This document shows positions 25,291-34,400 of a stretch of DNA of 64,000 nucleotides, piece by piece. How positions within the stretch are numbered: the stretch's first letter is position 1; each line of letters opens with the position of its first letter. Below the pieces are notes generated by a model. It was not told the DNA's origin and searched no databases. It was given only the letters and a program-made list of their open reading frames with translations. The position numbers and the translations under genes were made by a program. The DNA lies in assembly GCA_002600635.1 (NCBI GenBank), contig CP021371.1, positions 4,690,917 to 4,754,916 on the forward strand. The letters are read 5' to 3'. Source of the DNA: Rhizobium sp. ACO-34A. GTDB taxonomy: Bacteria > Pseudomonadota > Alphaproteobacteria > Rhizobiales > Rhizobiaceae.

Positions 25291-25601
25291 TGTAATTCCT
25301 CCACTAAGATAAGGTCCCCCTTCACAACGACCGACCCAATGCTCCTCCGGGTCGTTTTGTCGCGGTACAGGTTGTTAACAGACTGGCAGAAATCCGGAAA
25401 AAGCGGAGAGATGCTTTGGACGTATGACTTAAGTCTAATTTCCCCGCCCTGATATGTCGTAACTGAAACAAGTCACGCAATTAATATCTTTTTAACGACA
25501 AAATCGGAGGTTGCCCGGAGGAGTGACCGCTCCGACATTGCGAGCGGCAGGGGTGGCTCGGGCCGGAAATCACGACAATGAGCCCGAATGCGTGCTTTTG
25601 C
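25291..25601. other. Intergenic region between MHS transporter and asd leader
   Basis: No gene is seen in these 311 bases. Near the transporter end, AACGACC (25326-25332) can pair with GGTCGTT (25350-25356), or CGACCC with GGGTCG, giving a hairpin in the 5' leader of the transporter mRNA. GACTTAAGTC at 25426-25435 is a perfect 10-base palindrome in AT-rich DNA and could be a regulator site for the transporter. Small frames crossing the region have no ribosome binding site and look accidental. Confidence 0.5.
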
Positions 25602-25629
25602 TTGACTCCGGGCAAAAACGCCTTATTAG
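25602..25629 (+). promoter_or_regulatory. Promoter of the asd leader
   Basis: TTGACT (25602-25607) and TATTAG (25624-25629) are 16 bases apart, a good match to the housekeeping promoter. Transcription would begin near 25636, only about 18 bases before the leader ORF and about 245 bases before asd. Confidence 0.6.
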
Positions 25630-25653
25630 CTCGGCGCGACAAGGGACCAAACC

Positions 25654-25773
25654 ATGCAATTCTTCGGCTCATCCGTTATTGGGGTGTCCGACCTGGCGCT
25701 CGCCGCCGGGGCGATTTTGCATGTCGCCCTTTCATCCACGACCAAGGCCAAAACGACGACGAAAACCGTCTGA
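25654..25773 (+). CDS. Putative Thr/Lys-rich leader peptide upstream of asd
   Basis: A 39-codon frame starting ATG at 25654 with AAGGGA seven bases upstream and a promoter just before it. The peptide opens MQFFGSSVIG, has a hydrophobic middle and ends SSTTKAKTTTKTV. Of its last 11 residues six are Thr and three are Lys. Threonine and lysine are end products of the pathway that Asd serves, which is what a ribosome-stalling leader would encode. The alternative is a small membrane protein with a polar tail. I do not recognise it as a known family, and I have no conservation data. Confidence 0.5.
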   Translation: MQFFGSSVIGVSDLALAAGAILHVALSSTTKAKTTTKTV

Positions 25774-25787
25774 CGTCTCTGGCCACC

Positions 25788-25875
25788 GCTCTCTCCCCGG
25801 CACGGCCGGGGACATGGAAGGTCCGTGCTCGGCTTCCTTCCTCCCTCACCACCCGCGGAGAGACAGAAAGAGAGC
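25788..25875 (+). promoter_or_regulatory. Competing hairpins in the asd leader (possible attenuator)
   Basis: After the leader ORF stop, several pairings exclude each other. TCCCCGGC (25794-25801) pairs with GCCGGGGA (25805-25812) around an ACG loop. GCACGG (25800-25805) instead pairs with CCGTGC (25823-25828). Also the CT-rich element GCTCTCTCC (25788-25796) can pair with GGAGAGA (25857-25863) or with AGAGAGC (25869-25875), the purine tract just before the asd start codon. No long T-run follows, so translational control or Rho-dependent termination is more likely than intrinsic termination. Confidence 0.4.
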
Positions 25876-25881
25876 TTTTAA

Positions 25882-26916
25882 ATGGGTTTCAAGATTGCAG
25901 TCGCGGGCGCTACCGGCAATGTCGGGCGCGAAATGCTGGGCATCCTCTCCGAACGGGGCTTCCCTGCCGATGAAGTGGTAGCGCTGGCCTCCGCCCGCTC
26001 GCAGGGCACCGAGGTCTCCTTCGGCGACAAAACGCTGAAGGTCCAGAACCTCGAAAACTACGATTTCTCCGATACCGACATTTGCCTGATGTCTGCCGGC
26101 GGCACCGTTTCCCAGAAGTGGTCGCCGAAGATCGGCCAGCAGGGTTGCGTCGTCATCGACAACTCGTCTGCCTGGCGCTACGACGCCGACGTTCCGCTGA
26201 TCGTTCCGGAAGTCAACCCGGACGCAATCGCGGACTTCAAGAAGCGCAACATCATCGCCAACCCGAATTGCTCCACGGCCCAGCTCGTCGTCGCGCTGAA
26301 GCCGCTTCATGACGCCGCCAAGATCAAGCGCGTCGTTGTCTCGACCTACCAGTCGGTTTCCGGTGCCGGCAAGGAAGGCATGGACGAGCTGTTCACCCAG
26401 ACCCGCGCCGTCTTCGTCGCCGACCCGATCGAAGCGAAGAAGTTCACCAAGCGCATCGCCTTCAACGTCATTCCGCACATCGACGTCTTCATGGAAGACG
26501 GCTACACCAAGGAAGAGTGGAAGGTTCTCGCCGAGACCAAGAAGATGCTCGACCCGAAGATCAAGGTTACCTGCACGGCAGTGCGCGTGCCGGTTTTCAT
26601 CGGCCATTCGGAAGCGGTCAACATCGAGTTCGAAAACGAAATCACCGCCGATCAGGCCCGTGACATCCTGCGCGAAGCCCCGGGTTGCCTCGTCGTCGAC
26701 AAGCGCGAGAACGGCGGCTACGTAACTCCGCTCGAATGCGCCGGCGAAGACGCGACCTACATCTCGCGTATCCGCGAAGACGCAACCGTCGAGAACGGCC
26801 TCAACATCTGGGTCGTCTCCGACAACCTGCGCAAGGGTGCCGCACTCAACGCCGTCCAGATTGCCGAGCTTCTCGTCAATCGCGGCCTGATCAAGCCGAA
26901 GAAGGCTGCTGCCTGA
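25882..26916 (+). CDS. asd: Aspartate-semialdehyde dehydrogenase
   Basis: A 344-residue NADPH-dependent enzyme making aspartate semialdehyde, the branch point to lysine/diaminopimelate, threonine and methionine. The Rossmann start is VAGATGNVGREML. The catalytic cysteine is in NPNCSTAQLVVALKPLH, with the VSTYQSVSGAGKEGMDEL segment after it. The substrate-binding RVPVFIGHSEAVNIEFE with its histidine is intact. Length and pattern match the Gram-negative-like short Asd. The gene is monocistronic, with its own promoter and leader upstream and a terminator downstream. Confidence 0.95.
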   Translation: MGFKIAVAGATGNVGREMLGILSERGFPADEVVALASARSQGTEVSFGDKTLKVQNLENYDFSDTDICLMSAGGTVSQKWSPKIGQQGCVVIDNSSAWRYDADVPLIVPEVNPDAIADFKKRNIIANPNCSTAQLVVALKPLHDAAKIKRVVVSTYQSVSGAGKEGMDELFTQTRAVFVADPIEAKKFTKRIAFNVIPHIDVFMEDGYTKEEWKVLAETKKMLDPKIKVTCTAVRVPVFIGHSEAVNIEFENEITADQARDILREAPGCLVVDKRENGGYVTPLECAGEDATYISRIREDATVENGLNIWVVSDNLRKGAALNAVQIAELLVNRGLIKPKKAAA

Positions 26917-26929
26917 AAAATGATAGTCT

Positions 26930-26970
26930 GGCCCGCCGATCACGACAGAGGCGGGCCGCTTCATCTTTTT
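26930..26970 (+). terminator. Terminator after asd
   Basis: GGCCCGCC (26930-26937) pairs with GGCGGGCC (26950-26957); a run of five T residues follows eight bases later at 26966-26970. It begins 13 bases after the asd stop. Confidence 0.75.
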
Positions 26971-27082
26971 GTGAGTGGTAACCAGTCGGAAATACTTCCG
27001 GAATAGTTGAATGAGACGTGACAGAATCAGCGCCCGCTGGCATGTTGCGACAAAGACTAAATAAGCGAACAACGAGGCATCG

Positions 27083-27904
27083 ATGCGTCTGTCCAGAATC
27101 TCGGCAGCAGCTCTTTTGACAGCGGCAGTATTTTCCATGACGGCCGGCAGCGCCGCTGCCGCAAAATGCAGCAGCACGTCGGCCGGTTTCGACCAGTGGA
27201 TCGATGAATTCAAGCAGGAAGCCAGCAGCCAGGGCGTCAGCCCGTCCGTGCTGAACAAGGTGTTTTCGAACGTATCCTACAACACCGCCACCATTCGCGC
27301 CGATCGCGGCATGAAGAGCTTCAAGCTGTCCTTCGACCAGTTCATGCAGAAGCGTGGCGGAGCCGCGATCATCTCGCGCGGCAAGGGCATGAAGAAGAAC
27401 AATGCCGCTCTTTTCGCCAGGATCGAGCAGCGCTATGGCGTTCCGGCTGGTCCGCTGATCGCGATCTGGGGCATGGAAACGGGCTTCGGTTCGTTCCTTG
27501 GCAAGGAGCACACCCTTTCCGCCGTCGCCACGCTCGCCTTCGATTGCCGCCGCACGGAATATTTCACCGACCAGCTCTATGCAGCGCTTGAACTGGTCGC
27601 CAGCAACGAGCTTTCCCTGACCGCCGTCGGCGCCGCCCATGGCGAAATCGGCCAGACACAGTTCCTGCCGCGCAATGTCGTGCGCTACGGCGTGGACGGC
27701 GATGGCGACGGCCGCATCGATCTCGTTCGCTCCAAGGCCGATGCGCTGGCATCCACCGCAAACTTCCTGAAGGGCCATGGCTGGCGGGCAGGCGCCGGCT
27801 ACCAGCAGGGCCAGCCGAACTTCGCTGCCATTCAGGGCTGGAATGCCGCCACCGTCTACCAGCAGGCAATTGCCTATATCGGCGCACAGATCGACGGCCA
27901 GTAA
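27083..27904 (+). CDS. Lytic murein transglycosylase (MltB/SLT_2 family)
   Basis: A 273-residue exported enzyme that cleaves peptidoglycan between MurNAc and GlcNAc to form anhydro ends. A signal peptide ends at SAAAA (near residue 27), with no lipobox, so it is periplasmic rather than a lipoprotein. The catalytic glutamate is in IAIWGMETGFGSFLG. The characteristic later motif EIGQTQFLPRNVVRYGVDGDGDGRIDL is present. The C-terminal peptidoglycan-binding domain found in longer homologues is absent. It is likely transcribed on its own. Confidence 0.9.
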   Translation: MRLSRISAAALLTAAVFSMTAGSAAAAKCSSTSAGFDQWIDEFKQEASSQGVSPSVLNKVFSNVSYNTATIRADRGMKSFKLSFDQFMQKRGGAAIISRGKGMKKNNAALFARIEQRYGVPAGPLIAIWGMETGFGSFLGKEHTLSAVATLAFDCRRTEYFTDQLYAALELVASNELSLTAVGAAHGEIGQTQFLPRNVVRYGVDGDGDGRIDLVRSKADALASTANFLKGHGWRAGAGYQQGQPNFAAIQGWNAATVYQQAIAYIGAQIDGQ

Positions 27905-27946
27905 GCCACCGGGCCCAGTAAAACGTCCCGGGAAAGACGGAAGGCA

Positions 27947-29542
27947 TCAGGCCTTCTGTGAATTGCGGCGTTCGACGGCAGGCATATCGGCTGCGCCGTC
28001 GACCACGACCCGGTTGCGGCCGGAAAACTTCGCCGCATAGAGCGCCAGATCCGCCTTCTTGATCAGTACGTTGATTGCACCACGAACGTTTTCGTCCTCG
28101 GTTCCCGAACAGCCGAAGCTAGCCGTCACCGCCAGCGCGGTTCCGTCGGCGAGATGGATTTCCGTTGCCTCGATGGCCTCCCGCACCCGCTCGGCAATGG
28201 CGGCCGCCTCGTCGAGAGACGTGTCGGGCAGCAGGGCCACGAATTCCTCTCCGCCATGGCGTGACAGGAGATCCTGCGCGCGGAAACTGCTCTGGGCAAC
28301 CTGTGCCACGCGCTGCAGCACCATGTCTCCGACATCATGACCATGCGCGTCATTGATCTGCTTGAAGCGATCGAGGTCGAAAATCACCATGGAAAGGGCA
28401 CGCGCACTGCTTTCCCCGTGCAGCAGGGAAGTCGTGGCAGCATCGAAGCCGCGTCGATTGTAGAGACCGGTCAGAAGATCCGTCTGGGCCGCATTGCGAA
28501 GCTCGCTGACAAGCAGTTCCCTGTCCCGTATCAACCGGTCTGCCAACGCCACGCCCTTGACCGCCAGCAGAATGACAACGCCGACCAGAAGGGAAAAGAC
28601 TGCCGTCGCGCCAACCAGCAGCTCAAGAAAGAAGCGCGAACGCAGGGCAAGCTCGTCGCCGCTCGCACGGGTCTCTTCGACAATAGAACGGATACTGTTC
28701 TGCCACAGCAGGACGCGCGCGTCCTGCAGGCGCGACCAGCGACGCAGCATCAGGCGCGAAGGTGTTGCATCCCCGGTGGAGATCTCCCCTGCGGTGCGTG
28801 CCAGCCATCGGCCATCCAGCGAACGGTCGAAATCATCGATGGGCTTGAGTGCGGCTGTTTCAGGAAAAGCGGAAAGCCTGCCGATCCTGACATTCAGAAG
28901 AGCCAGCGCCTGGCTGAAAGTCGCACGATCCTGCTCCGATAGCCGAAGTCCCCGGAAGTGTTCCGACCCATAGAAGGCAACGACCAGTCCCGCCTCGTTG
29001 GCATCGAGAAGCTCGATCAGCGCACTGAGTTGCCGCGAAAGCGCCGGATCGTCAATCTCGTAGCGGAGCGAGGCAACCAGCTCCAGAAATGCCATGGATG
29101 CCGGCTTGTATTGGCCGATCACCTGTTCAAGCGTGGCCATCCCCTGATCGACCGAGGCACGGAAGGCTTTGATATGCTCGATAGCCTGCCAGAGTTCCCG
29201 GATCCGCGCATCGAGCGCAGGCTCTGTCTTCGCTGTTGCCGCAAGAAGCGTCAGAAAGTGGTCGAAGCGGGTATCGAGATCAAACCTTCGCGCCGCCAGC
29301 ACGCTGCGGTTTTCGTCGCTGCGGTCCGCGAGGAAAAGGGTCGTCGCATGGGCTTCGTCGGGGATGATGGATGAACCGATATTGCCGGCATCGGAAGCGA
29401 TATAGGCGTAATGCTTGCCGGCGGCGAAATCCCGATAGCTCTGATAGTAATTTCTGAGAAGAAGAATGGCTTCGGCCGCCATGATCAGGCTGGGCAGCAG
29501 GAGTGCCGCGATGACGATCTTCTTCGTGCCTTCGAGATTCAT
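27947..29542 (-). CDS. Membrane-anchored diguanylate cyclase (GGDEF)
   Basis: A 531-residue enzyme that would make cyclic di-GMP. A first membrane helix at about residues 9-29 and a second at about 307-329 enclose a largely helical periplasmic domain of about 275 residues. Its opening resembles the nitrate/nitrite-sensing (NIT) type, but that is tentative. The cytoplasmic GGDEF domain has the signature GGEEF at 430-434 and the inhibitory I-site RAQD at 421-424, five residues before it. It should thus be active and feedback-inhibited. No EAL domain. I chose ATG 29542 because GGTGAG precedes it; the reading frame extends further upstream. Confidence 0.9.
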   Translation of the reverse strand: MNLEGTKKIVIAALLLPSLIMAAEAILLLRNYYQSYRDFAAGKHYAYIASDAGNIGSSIIPDEAHATTLFLADRSDENRSVLAARRFDLDTRFDHFLTLLAATAKTEPALDARIRELWQAIEHIKAFRASVDQGMATLEQVIGQYKPASMAFLELVASLRYEIDDPALSRQLSALIELLDANEAGLVVAFYGSEHFRGLRLSEQDRATFSQALALLNVRIGRLSAFPETAALKPIDDFDRSLDGRWLARTAGEISTGDATPSRLMLRRWSRLQDARVLLWQNSIRSIVEETRASGDELALRSRFFLELLVGATAVFSLLVGVVILLAVKGVALADRLIRDRELLVSELRNAAQTDLLTGLYNRRGFDAATTSLLHGESSARALSMVIFDLDRFKQINDAHGHDVGDMVLQRVAQVAQSSFRAQDLLSRHGGEEFVALLPDTSLDEAAAIAERVREAIEATEIHLADGTALAVTASFGCSGTEDENVRGAINVLIKKADLALYAAKFSGRNRVVVDGAADMPAVERRNSQKA

Positions 29543-29684
29543 CCACTCACCGCGAGCGTCGGGATAAGCGCCGCTCTCACGCCGGCATCTCCCCGCACGG
29601 AGCCGCCCCTCCAAAACTCGGGGCAGTCTAAGGTGAAGTTGATAACAACCTCTAAATCAGGCTTGTTCCAACCTTGGGCCGGCC

Positions 29685-30326
29685 TCAGATGTCGAGACGG
29701 ACGAAATCCCGGGAATCGGGATCCATGATCCAGAGCTCACCATTGGCGATATCGAACCATGCGCCATGAAGCTGCAGCTTGCCGCGTTCCTCGAGAATGC
29801 GAACGCAGGGGAAGGTCCTGAGATTGGCGATCGAATTGCGGATCGAGATGCGTTCGAGAGCCGTCTGGCGCTCGCTATCCGTCATGACGGAATTGCCCTG
29901 GATCTGCTCGGCGGCAGAGCTGACGAGACCCATCCACTTGCCGATGAAATCGCCGGGGGAAAGCGGCTCGGCATTGGGATCGAGCGCCGCGCGGATACCG
30001 CCGCACCGGCCATGGCCCATGACGATGATGTCCTTCACCCGCAGCGCCTGCACGGCGAATTCGAGTGCTGCCGATGTCGCATGGTAGTTGCCGTCAGGTT
30101 CATAAGGCGGAACCATGTTGGCGACGTTGCGCATCACGAACAGTTCGCCCGGACCGGCGTCGAAGATCGTCTCGGGCGCCGCCCGGGAATCGCAACAGGC
30201 GATCATCAGGGTCTGCGGCTTCTGTCCCTGGTCGGCGAGATGTCGATATCGCTCGCTTTCGGCGGTGTAACGGCCGCTCATGAAGTTGCGATAACCGGCG
30301 ATGAGGGAGGAGGGAAAACGCTTCAT
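29685..30326 (-). CDS. Beta-carbonic anhydrase
   Basis: A 213-residue zinc enzyme interconverting CO2 and bicarbonate. Zinc ligands are C44, H105 and C108 (motifs CCDSR and GHGRCGG), with the D46-R48 dyad in CCDSR. Other family segments are FVMRNVANMVPPYE and SAALEFAVQAL. The C-terminal part LHGAWFDIANGELWIMD is typical of beta enzymes of Proteobacteria. It likely supplies bicarbonate to carboxylases. It lies upstream of the cyclase gene on the same strand, 142 bases away, so cotranscription is uncertain. Confidence 0.94.
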   Translation of the reverse strand: MKRFPSSLIAGYRNFMSGRYTAESERYRHLADQGQKPQTLMIACCDSRAAPETIFDAGPGELFVMRNVANMVPPYEPDGNYHATSAALEFAVQALRVKDIIVMGHGRCGGIRAALDPNAEPLSPGDFIGKWMGLVSSAAEQIQGNSVMTDSERQTALERISIRNSIANLRTFPCVRILEERGKLQLHGAWFDIANGELWIMDPDSRDFVRLDI

Positions 30327-30403
30327 GTCTCTTCGATTAGCGTGTGCTGACGCTCAAGGCAACAGTTTCGCGCAAGCTTCGGCGTCTTGGCAGCCTTGCA
30401 TTT

Positions 30404-31282
30404 TCAACTTTGCTTCGGACGCTGCGCCGGATGGACCAGCCGACGCATCTGCACCAGCGCCATCGGCGACGACAGGCTGGAAGCATCGCTTTCGAGCGTC
30501 AGTTCGTCTCCGCCCTTCTTTGCCGTGCGCGCCAGTATTTCATAGACTCCTGCCGTGGCGAGCTGCAGCGCCCGTTCTTCGGGCAGCCCCTCGAGCCGCC
30601 GCGCAAGGAACAGCGCCGCGAGCAGGTCGCCGAGACCGTTCGGCGGGTTGTCGATCAGCCTGTGCTCGGCAAGAAGCGCATTGCGGCCGCTGAGATAGAG
30701 ATTGCCCGTGCCGCCCGCCATCATCGGCACGGCGGACGTCACAAGCATCTGCGGCGGCCCGAGCGAAAGCGCTGCATCCATGATGTCCTTGTTGGTCTCA
30801 AGCGGGCTGCCGACCAGCCAGGCGAGTTCGTAGCGGTTCGGCGTGGCGATGGTCGCAAGCGGGATGAGATGATCGCGAATACCGATGGCAGTGGCTTCCG
30901 GAACATAGAGCCCGCCGAGATCGCCCATCACGGGATCGCAGACATAGATGAGATCGGGATTACGCTCTTTCAGTGCTGTAATGAGGCGCGCAACGGATCG
31001 CGGCTGCGCGCCGTTGCCGAAATAACCGGTCAGCACCGCGGACACCTCGGAAAGCCAGGGCGCGCGGATGAGATCGTCGATCACCTTGTCGAAATCTGCC
31101 TCCGGAAAGGTCAGCCGCGTCGATGGACCATGGCCCGGATGCCACGGCAGCACCACGGTCGGCAATGCCCATACAGGAAAACCGAGGCTTTCAAGCGCGA
31201 AGACGGCGGCCCGGTTGCCGACCGACCCCCGCACGACATGGCTCGAAATGACGATGACCGCGCCCTGCGACTTCTCTGTCAT
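30404..31282 (-). CDS. pdxY: Pyridoxal kinase PdxY
   Basis: A 292-residue salvage kinase that phosphorylates pyridoxal to pyridoxal 5'-phosphate. Motifs: SSHVVRGSVGNRAAVFALE near the start (vitamin-binding), VCDPVMGDLGGLYVPE in the middle, TPNRYELAWLVG, and the anion-hole NGLGDLLAALFLARR, where the usual GTGD is replaced by GLGD. That is the PdxY/ PdxK version of the ribokinase active site. The gene is divergent from the glutamate dehydrogenase gene. Confidence 0.9.
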   Translation of the reverse strand: MTEKSQGAVIVISSHVVRGSVGNRAAVFALESLGFPVWALPTVVLPWHPGHGPSTRLTFPEADFDKVIDDLIRAPWLSEVSAVLTGYFGNGAQPRSVARLITALKERNPDLIYVCDPVMGDLGGLYVPEATAIGIRDHLIPLATIATPNRYELAWLVGSPLETNKDIMDAALSLGPPQMLVTSAVPMMAGGTGNLYLSGRNALLAEHRLIDNPPNGLGDLLAALFLARRLEGLPEERALQLATAGVYEILARTAKKGGDELTLESDASSLSSPMALVQMRRLVHPAQRPKQS

Positions 31283-31383
31283 GACCGGATACTCACCTTT
31301 GTTCGCGTCGTTGATCTTTCCTTTATGTCGGATCTGTCAACGCTTCGCATTCTTTGCTTCATATTTATCGCATATTCAAACAG

Positions 31384-31395
31384 CGGAAATTTCCG
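31384..31395. promoter_or_regulatory. Palindrome upstream of glutamate dehydrogenase gene
   Basis: CGGAAATTTCCG is a perfect 12-base palindrome in the 202-base divergent region between pdxY and the dehydrogenase gene, about 90 bases before the latter. It may be a regulator site; the protein that would bind is unknown. Confidence 0.3.
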
Positions 31396-31484
31396 TATCG
31401 CGGTCAAATGCGGATACATCATCCTGCAAACTGCTTTATGAATCAGTCGCACGACATAAAAGTGACATTGAAAGGGAGAGAGCA

Positions 31485-34400
31485 ATGGTCGCGAACAGGA
31501 AGCTCAAGCGGGAACCGCAACTGGAGGCCGCTTCGAAGATCGCGGAGGCGATCCAGGAGCCGTTCATCGATCCGGCAATCCTTTTCGGCCGCGCAAGCGG
31601 TGACGATCTCGACAATTATACTCCCGAAATGCTGGCATTTTCCTCTCTTCGCGCAGCAAGCGACATTGCCGCCTGGGATGGCAAGGCGCCGCGCATCGTC
31701 ATCGCGCCGATTGCCGACGTCACCCCTGCCGGCACGCCGGTCAGCGTGCTCTCGATCATCGAGCGCAACAAACCCTTCCTCTATGATTCGGTGATGGGCG
31801 AGGTCACCAGCGTCTACCGTGACATCTTCATGGCCGTTCACCCGATCCTGTCGATCGTACCCGGTGGCCCGGTCTCACTCGCCGGCGCCGACGAGGAACC
31901 GGAGGGTGCGATCCGCACGAGCTATATCCAGCTTCACCTCGCACCGCTGACCGATACGCAATCTGCCGCCCTCAAGGCGCGTCTGGAAATCGTTCTCGCC
32001 CAGGTCCACATGGCCTCGGCCGACTGGAAGCAGATGCTCTCGCTTCTCGACACGACCATGCGGGAACTCGGCGAACTCTCCCTCGGCCGCCGGAAGGGTG
32101 ATCGCGACGAGGCGCTCGCCTTCCTCGACTGGCTGCGCGACGACAATTTCACCTTCCTCGGCATGCGGGAATACGTCTATTCCGGTGAGGGCGAGGCCGC
32201 GACCCTGGAGCGCGACAAGGGCACCGGTCTCGGTATTCTCTCCGATCCCGACGTTCTGGTCCTTCGCCAGGGCCGGAATGCCGTCACCACCACGCCGGAG
32301 ATCCTCGAATTCCTGCAGGGACCGGATTTCCTCATCGTCACCAAGGCGAATGTGAAATCCATCGTGCATCGCCGCGCCTATATGGATTATGTCGGCGTCA
32401 AGCGCTTCGACCGGGACGGCAAGGTGGTGGGCGAACTGCGCATCGTCGGTCTCTTCACCTCGACCGCCTATACCGGCTCGGTCAGCCAGATCCCGCTGCT
32501 CAGGGCCAAGGCCCGCAAGGTGACCGATCATTTCGGCTTCGACCCGCAGAGCCATTCGGGGCGCATTCTGCAGAACACGCTGGAAGCCTATCCGCGCGAT
32601 GATCTCTTCCAGATCGAGCCGGATCAACTGGCGAAATTCTGCGAGCAGATCAACGACCTCTCGGAACGGCCGCGCGTGCGCGTTCTGCCGCGCATCGACC
32701 AGTTCGACCGCTTCGTCTCGCTGATCGTCTACGTTCCGCGCGAAGACTATAATTCCGTCGTGCGCGAGAAGATCGGCGCCTATCTGACCCAGGTCTATCA
32801 GGGCCGCGTCTCCGCCTATTACCCGGCTTTCCCGGAAGGCGGCGTGGCGCGCGTGCACATCATCATCGGCCGCTCCGAAGGCAAGACACCGCGCATTGCA
32901 CAGACGACGCTCGAGGAAGCCGTCCGCGAAATCACCGCCCGCTGGAGCGACCGCTTCGAAGCGCTGGCCGGACCGAAGGCGCCCGCGCTTGAGGTCAGCC
33001 AGGCCTATCAGGAGGCCTTCTCGCCGGAAGAGGCGGTCCATGACCTCGCCCATATCCAGGCATGCCTTGCCGGCGAACCCGTCTCGATCGCCTTCCATGA
33101 AACCACGACGGAAGCCGGCAGGCAGCTTTACCTGAAGATCTTCCATGCGGGTGTCCACCTGCCGCTGTCGCGGCGCGTCCCGCTCCTTGAAAATCTCGGT
33201 TTCCGCGTCATCAGCGAGCGCACCTTCGACATCCATGTGTCGCCGGAGGGCGGGGACGAGACCCTCGTCGTGCTGCACGACATGGAACTGACGGTCCCTG
33301 AAGGCGAAAGCTTCGGCATCGCCGAAAAGGGACCGATCACCGAGGAGGCCTTCCTCGCCGCCTTCTCCGGCAAGGTCGACAACGACACCTTCAACCGGCT
33401 GGTTCTGGCCGCCGGCCTCACCGCGCGGGAAGTCACGGTGCTGCGCGCCTATGCCGCCTATCTGCGGCAGGCCGGTTTCGTCTACTCGCAGGGCCATATC
33501 GCCGAAACGCTGAACCGGCACCCCGCGATCGCAAAGCTGATCTTCGATCTCTTCCATGCAAGCTTCGACCCGAAGCTCGCCGAGAAGCCGCGTATCCGCA
33601 AGCTCTCCGACGTCCACGGAGAAATCGAGACGGCGCTTCTCGCCGTGCCGAGCCTCGATGAAGACCGCATCCTGCGACGCTACATCAACGCCGTCGATTC
33701 GACGCTACGCACCAACTATTTCCAGAAGAACGACACGGCAGCCGCGATGCTGGCCTTCAAGTTCGACCCGCAGCTTCTCGACGGCCTGCCGGACCCGAGA
33801 CCCTTCCGCGAAATCTTCGTCTTCGGCGTGGAAGTCGAGGGTGTGCACCTTCGGTTCGGCAAGGTCGCCCGCGGCGGCCTGCGCTGGTCGGACCGCGCGC
33901 AGGACTACCGCACGGAAGTGCTCGGCCTCGTCAAGGCGCAGCAGGTCAAGAACGCGGTTATCGTGCCGGTCGGCGCCAAGGGCGGCTTTTATCCCAAGCA
34001 GCTGCCGGTGGGCGGCAGCCGCAATGCCTGGCTTGCCGCCGGCACCGCGGCATACAAGACCTATATCCGCACGCTGCTGTCGATCACCGACAACATCGTC
34101 GACGGCAAGGTGGTGGCTCCGGCCGACACCGTTCGGCTCGATGAAGACGATCCCTATTTCGTCGTCGCGGCCGACAAGGGCACCGCGACCTTCTCCGACA
34201 CCGCCAACGGCCTTGCCCAGGCGGCGGGCTTCTGGCTGGACGACGCCTTCGCCTCCGGCGGTTCCGCCGGCTACGACCACAAGAAGATGGGGATTACCGC
34301 GCGCGGCGCCTGGGAAGCGGTCAAGCGCCACTTCCGGGAGATGAACACCGACATCCAGACGACGCCGTTCAGCGTGGTCGGTGTCGGCGACATGTCCGGC

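Noticed and set aside
25794..25812. Intrinsic terminator in the asd leader
   Set aside because: The stem is strong, but no T-run follows, so I did not call it a terminator.
25511..25981. Frames of 131-156 codons crossing the asd leader
   Set aside because: They run into asd in the wrong frame, are Arg/Pro/Ser-rich and lack a ribosome binding site; the 39-codon leader ORF has better support.
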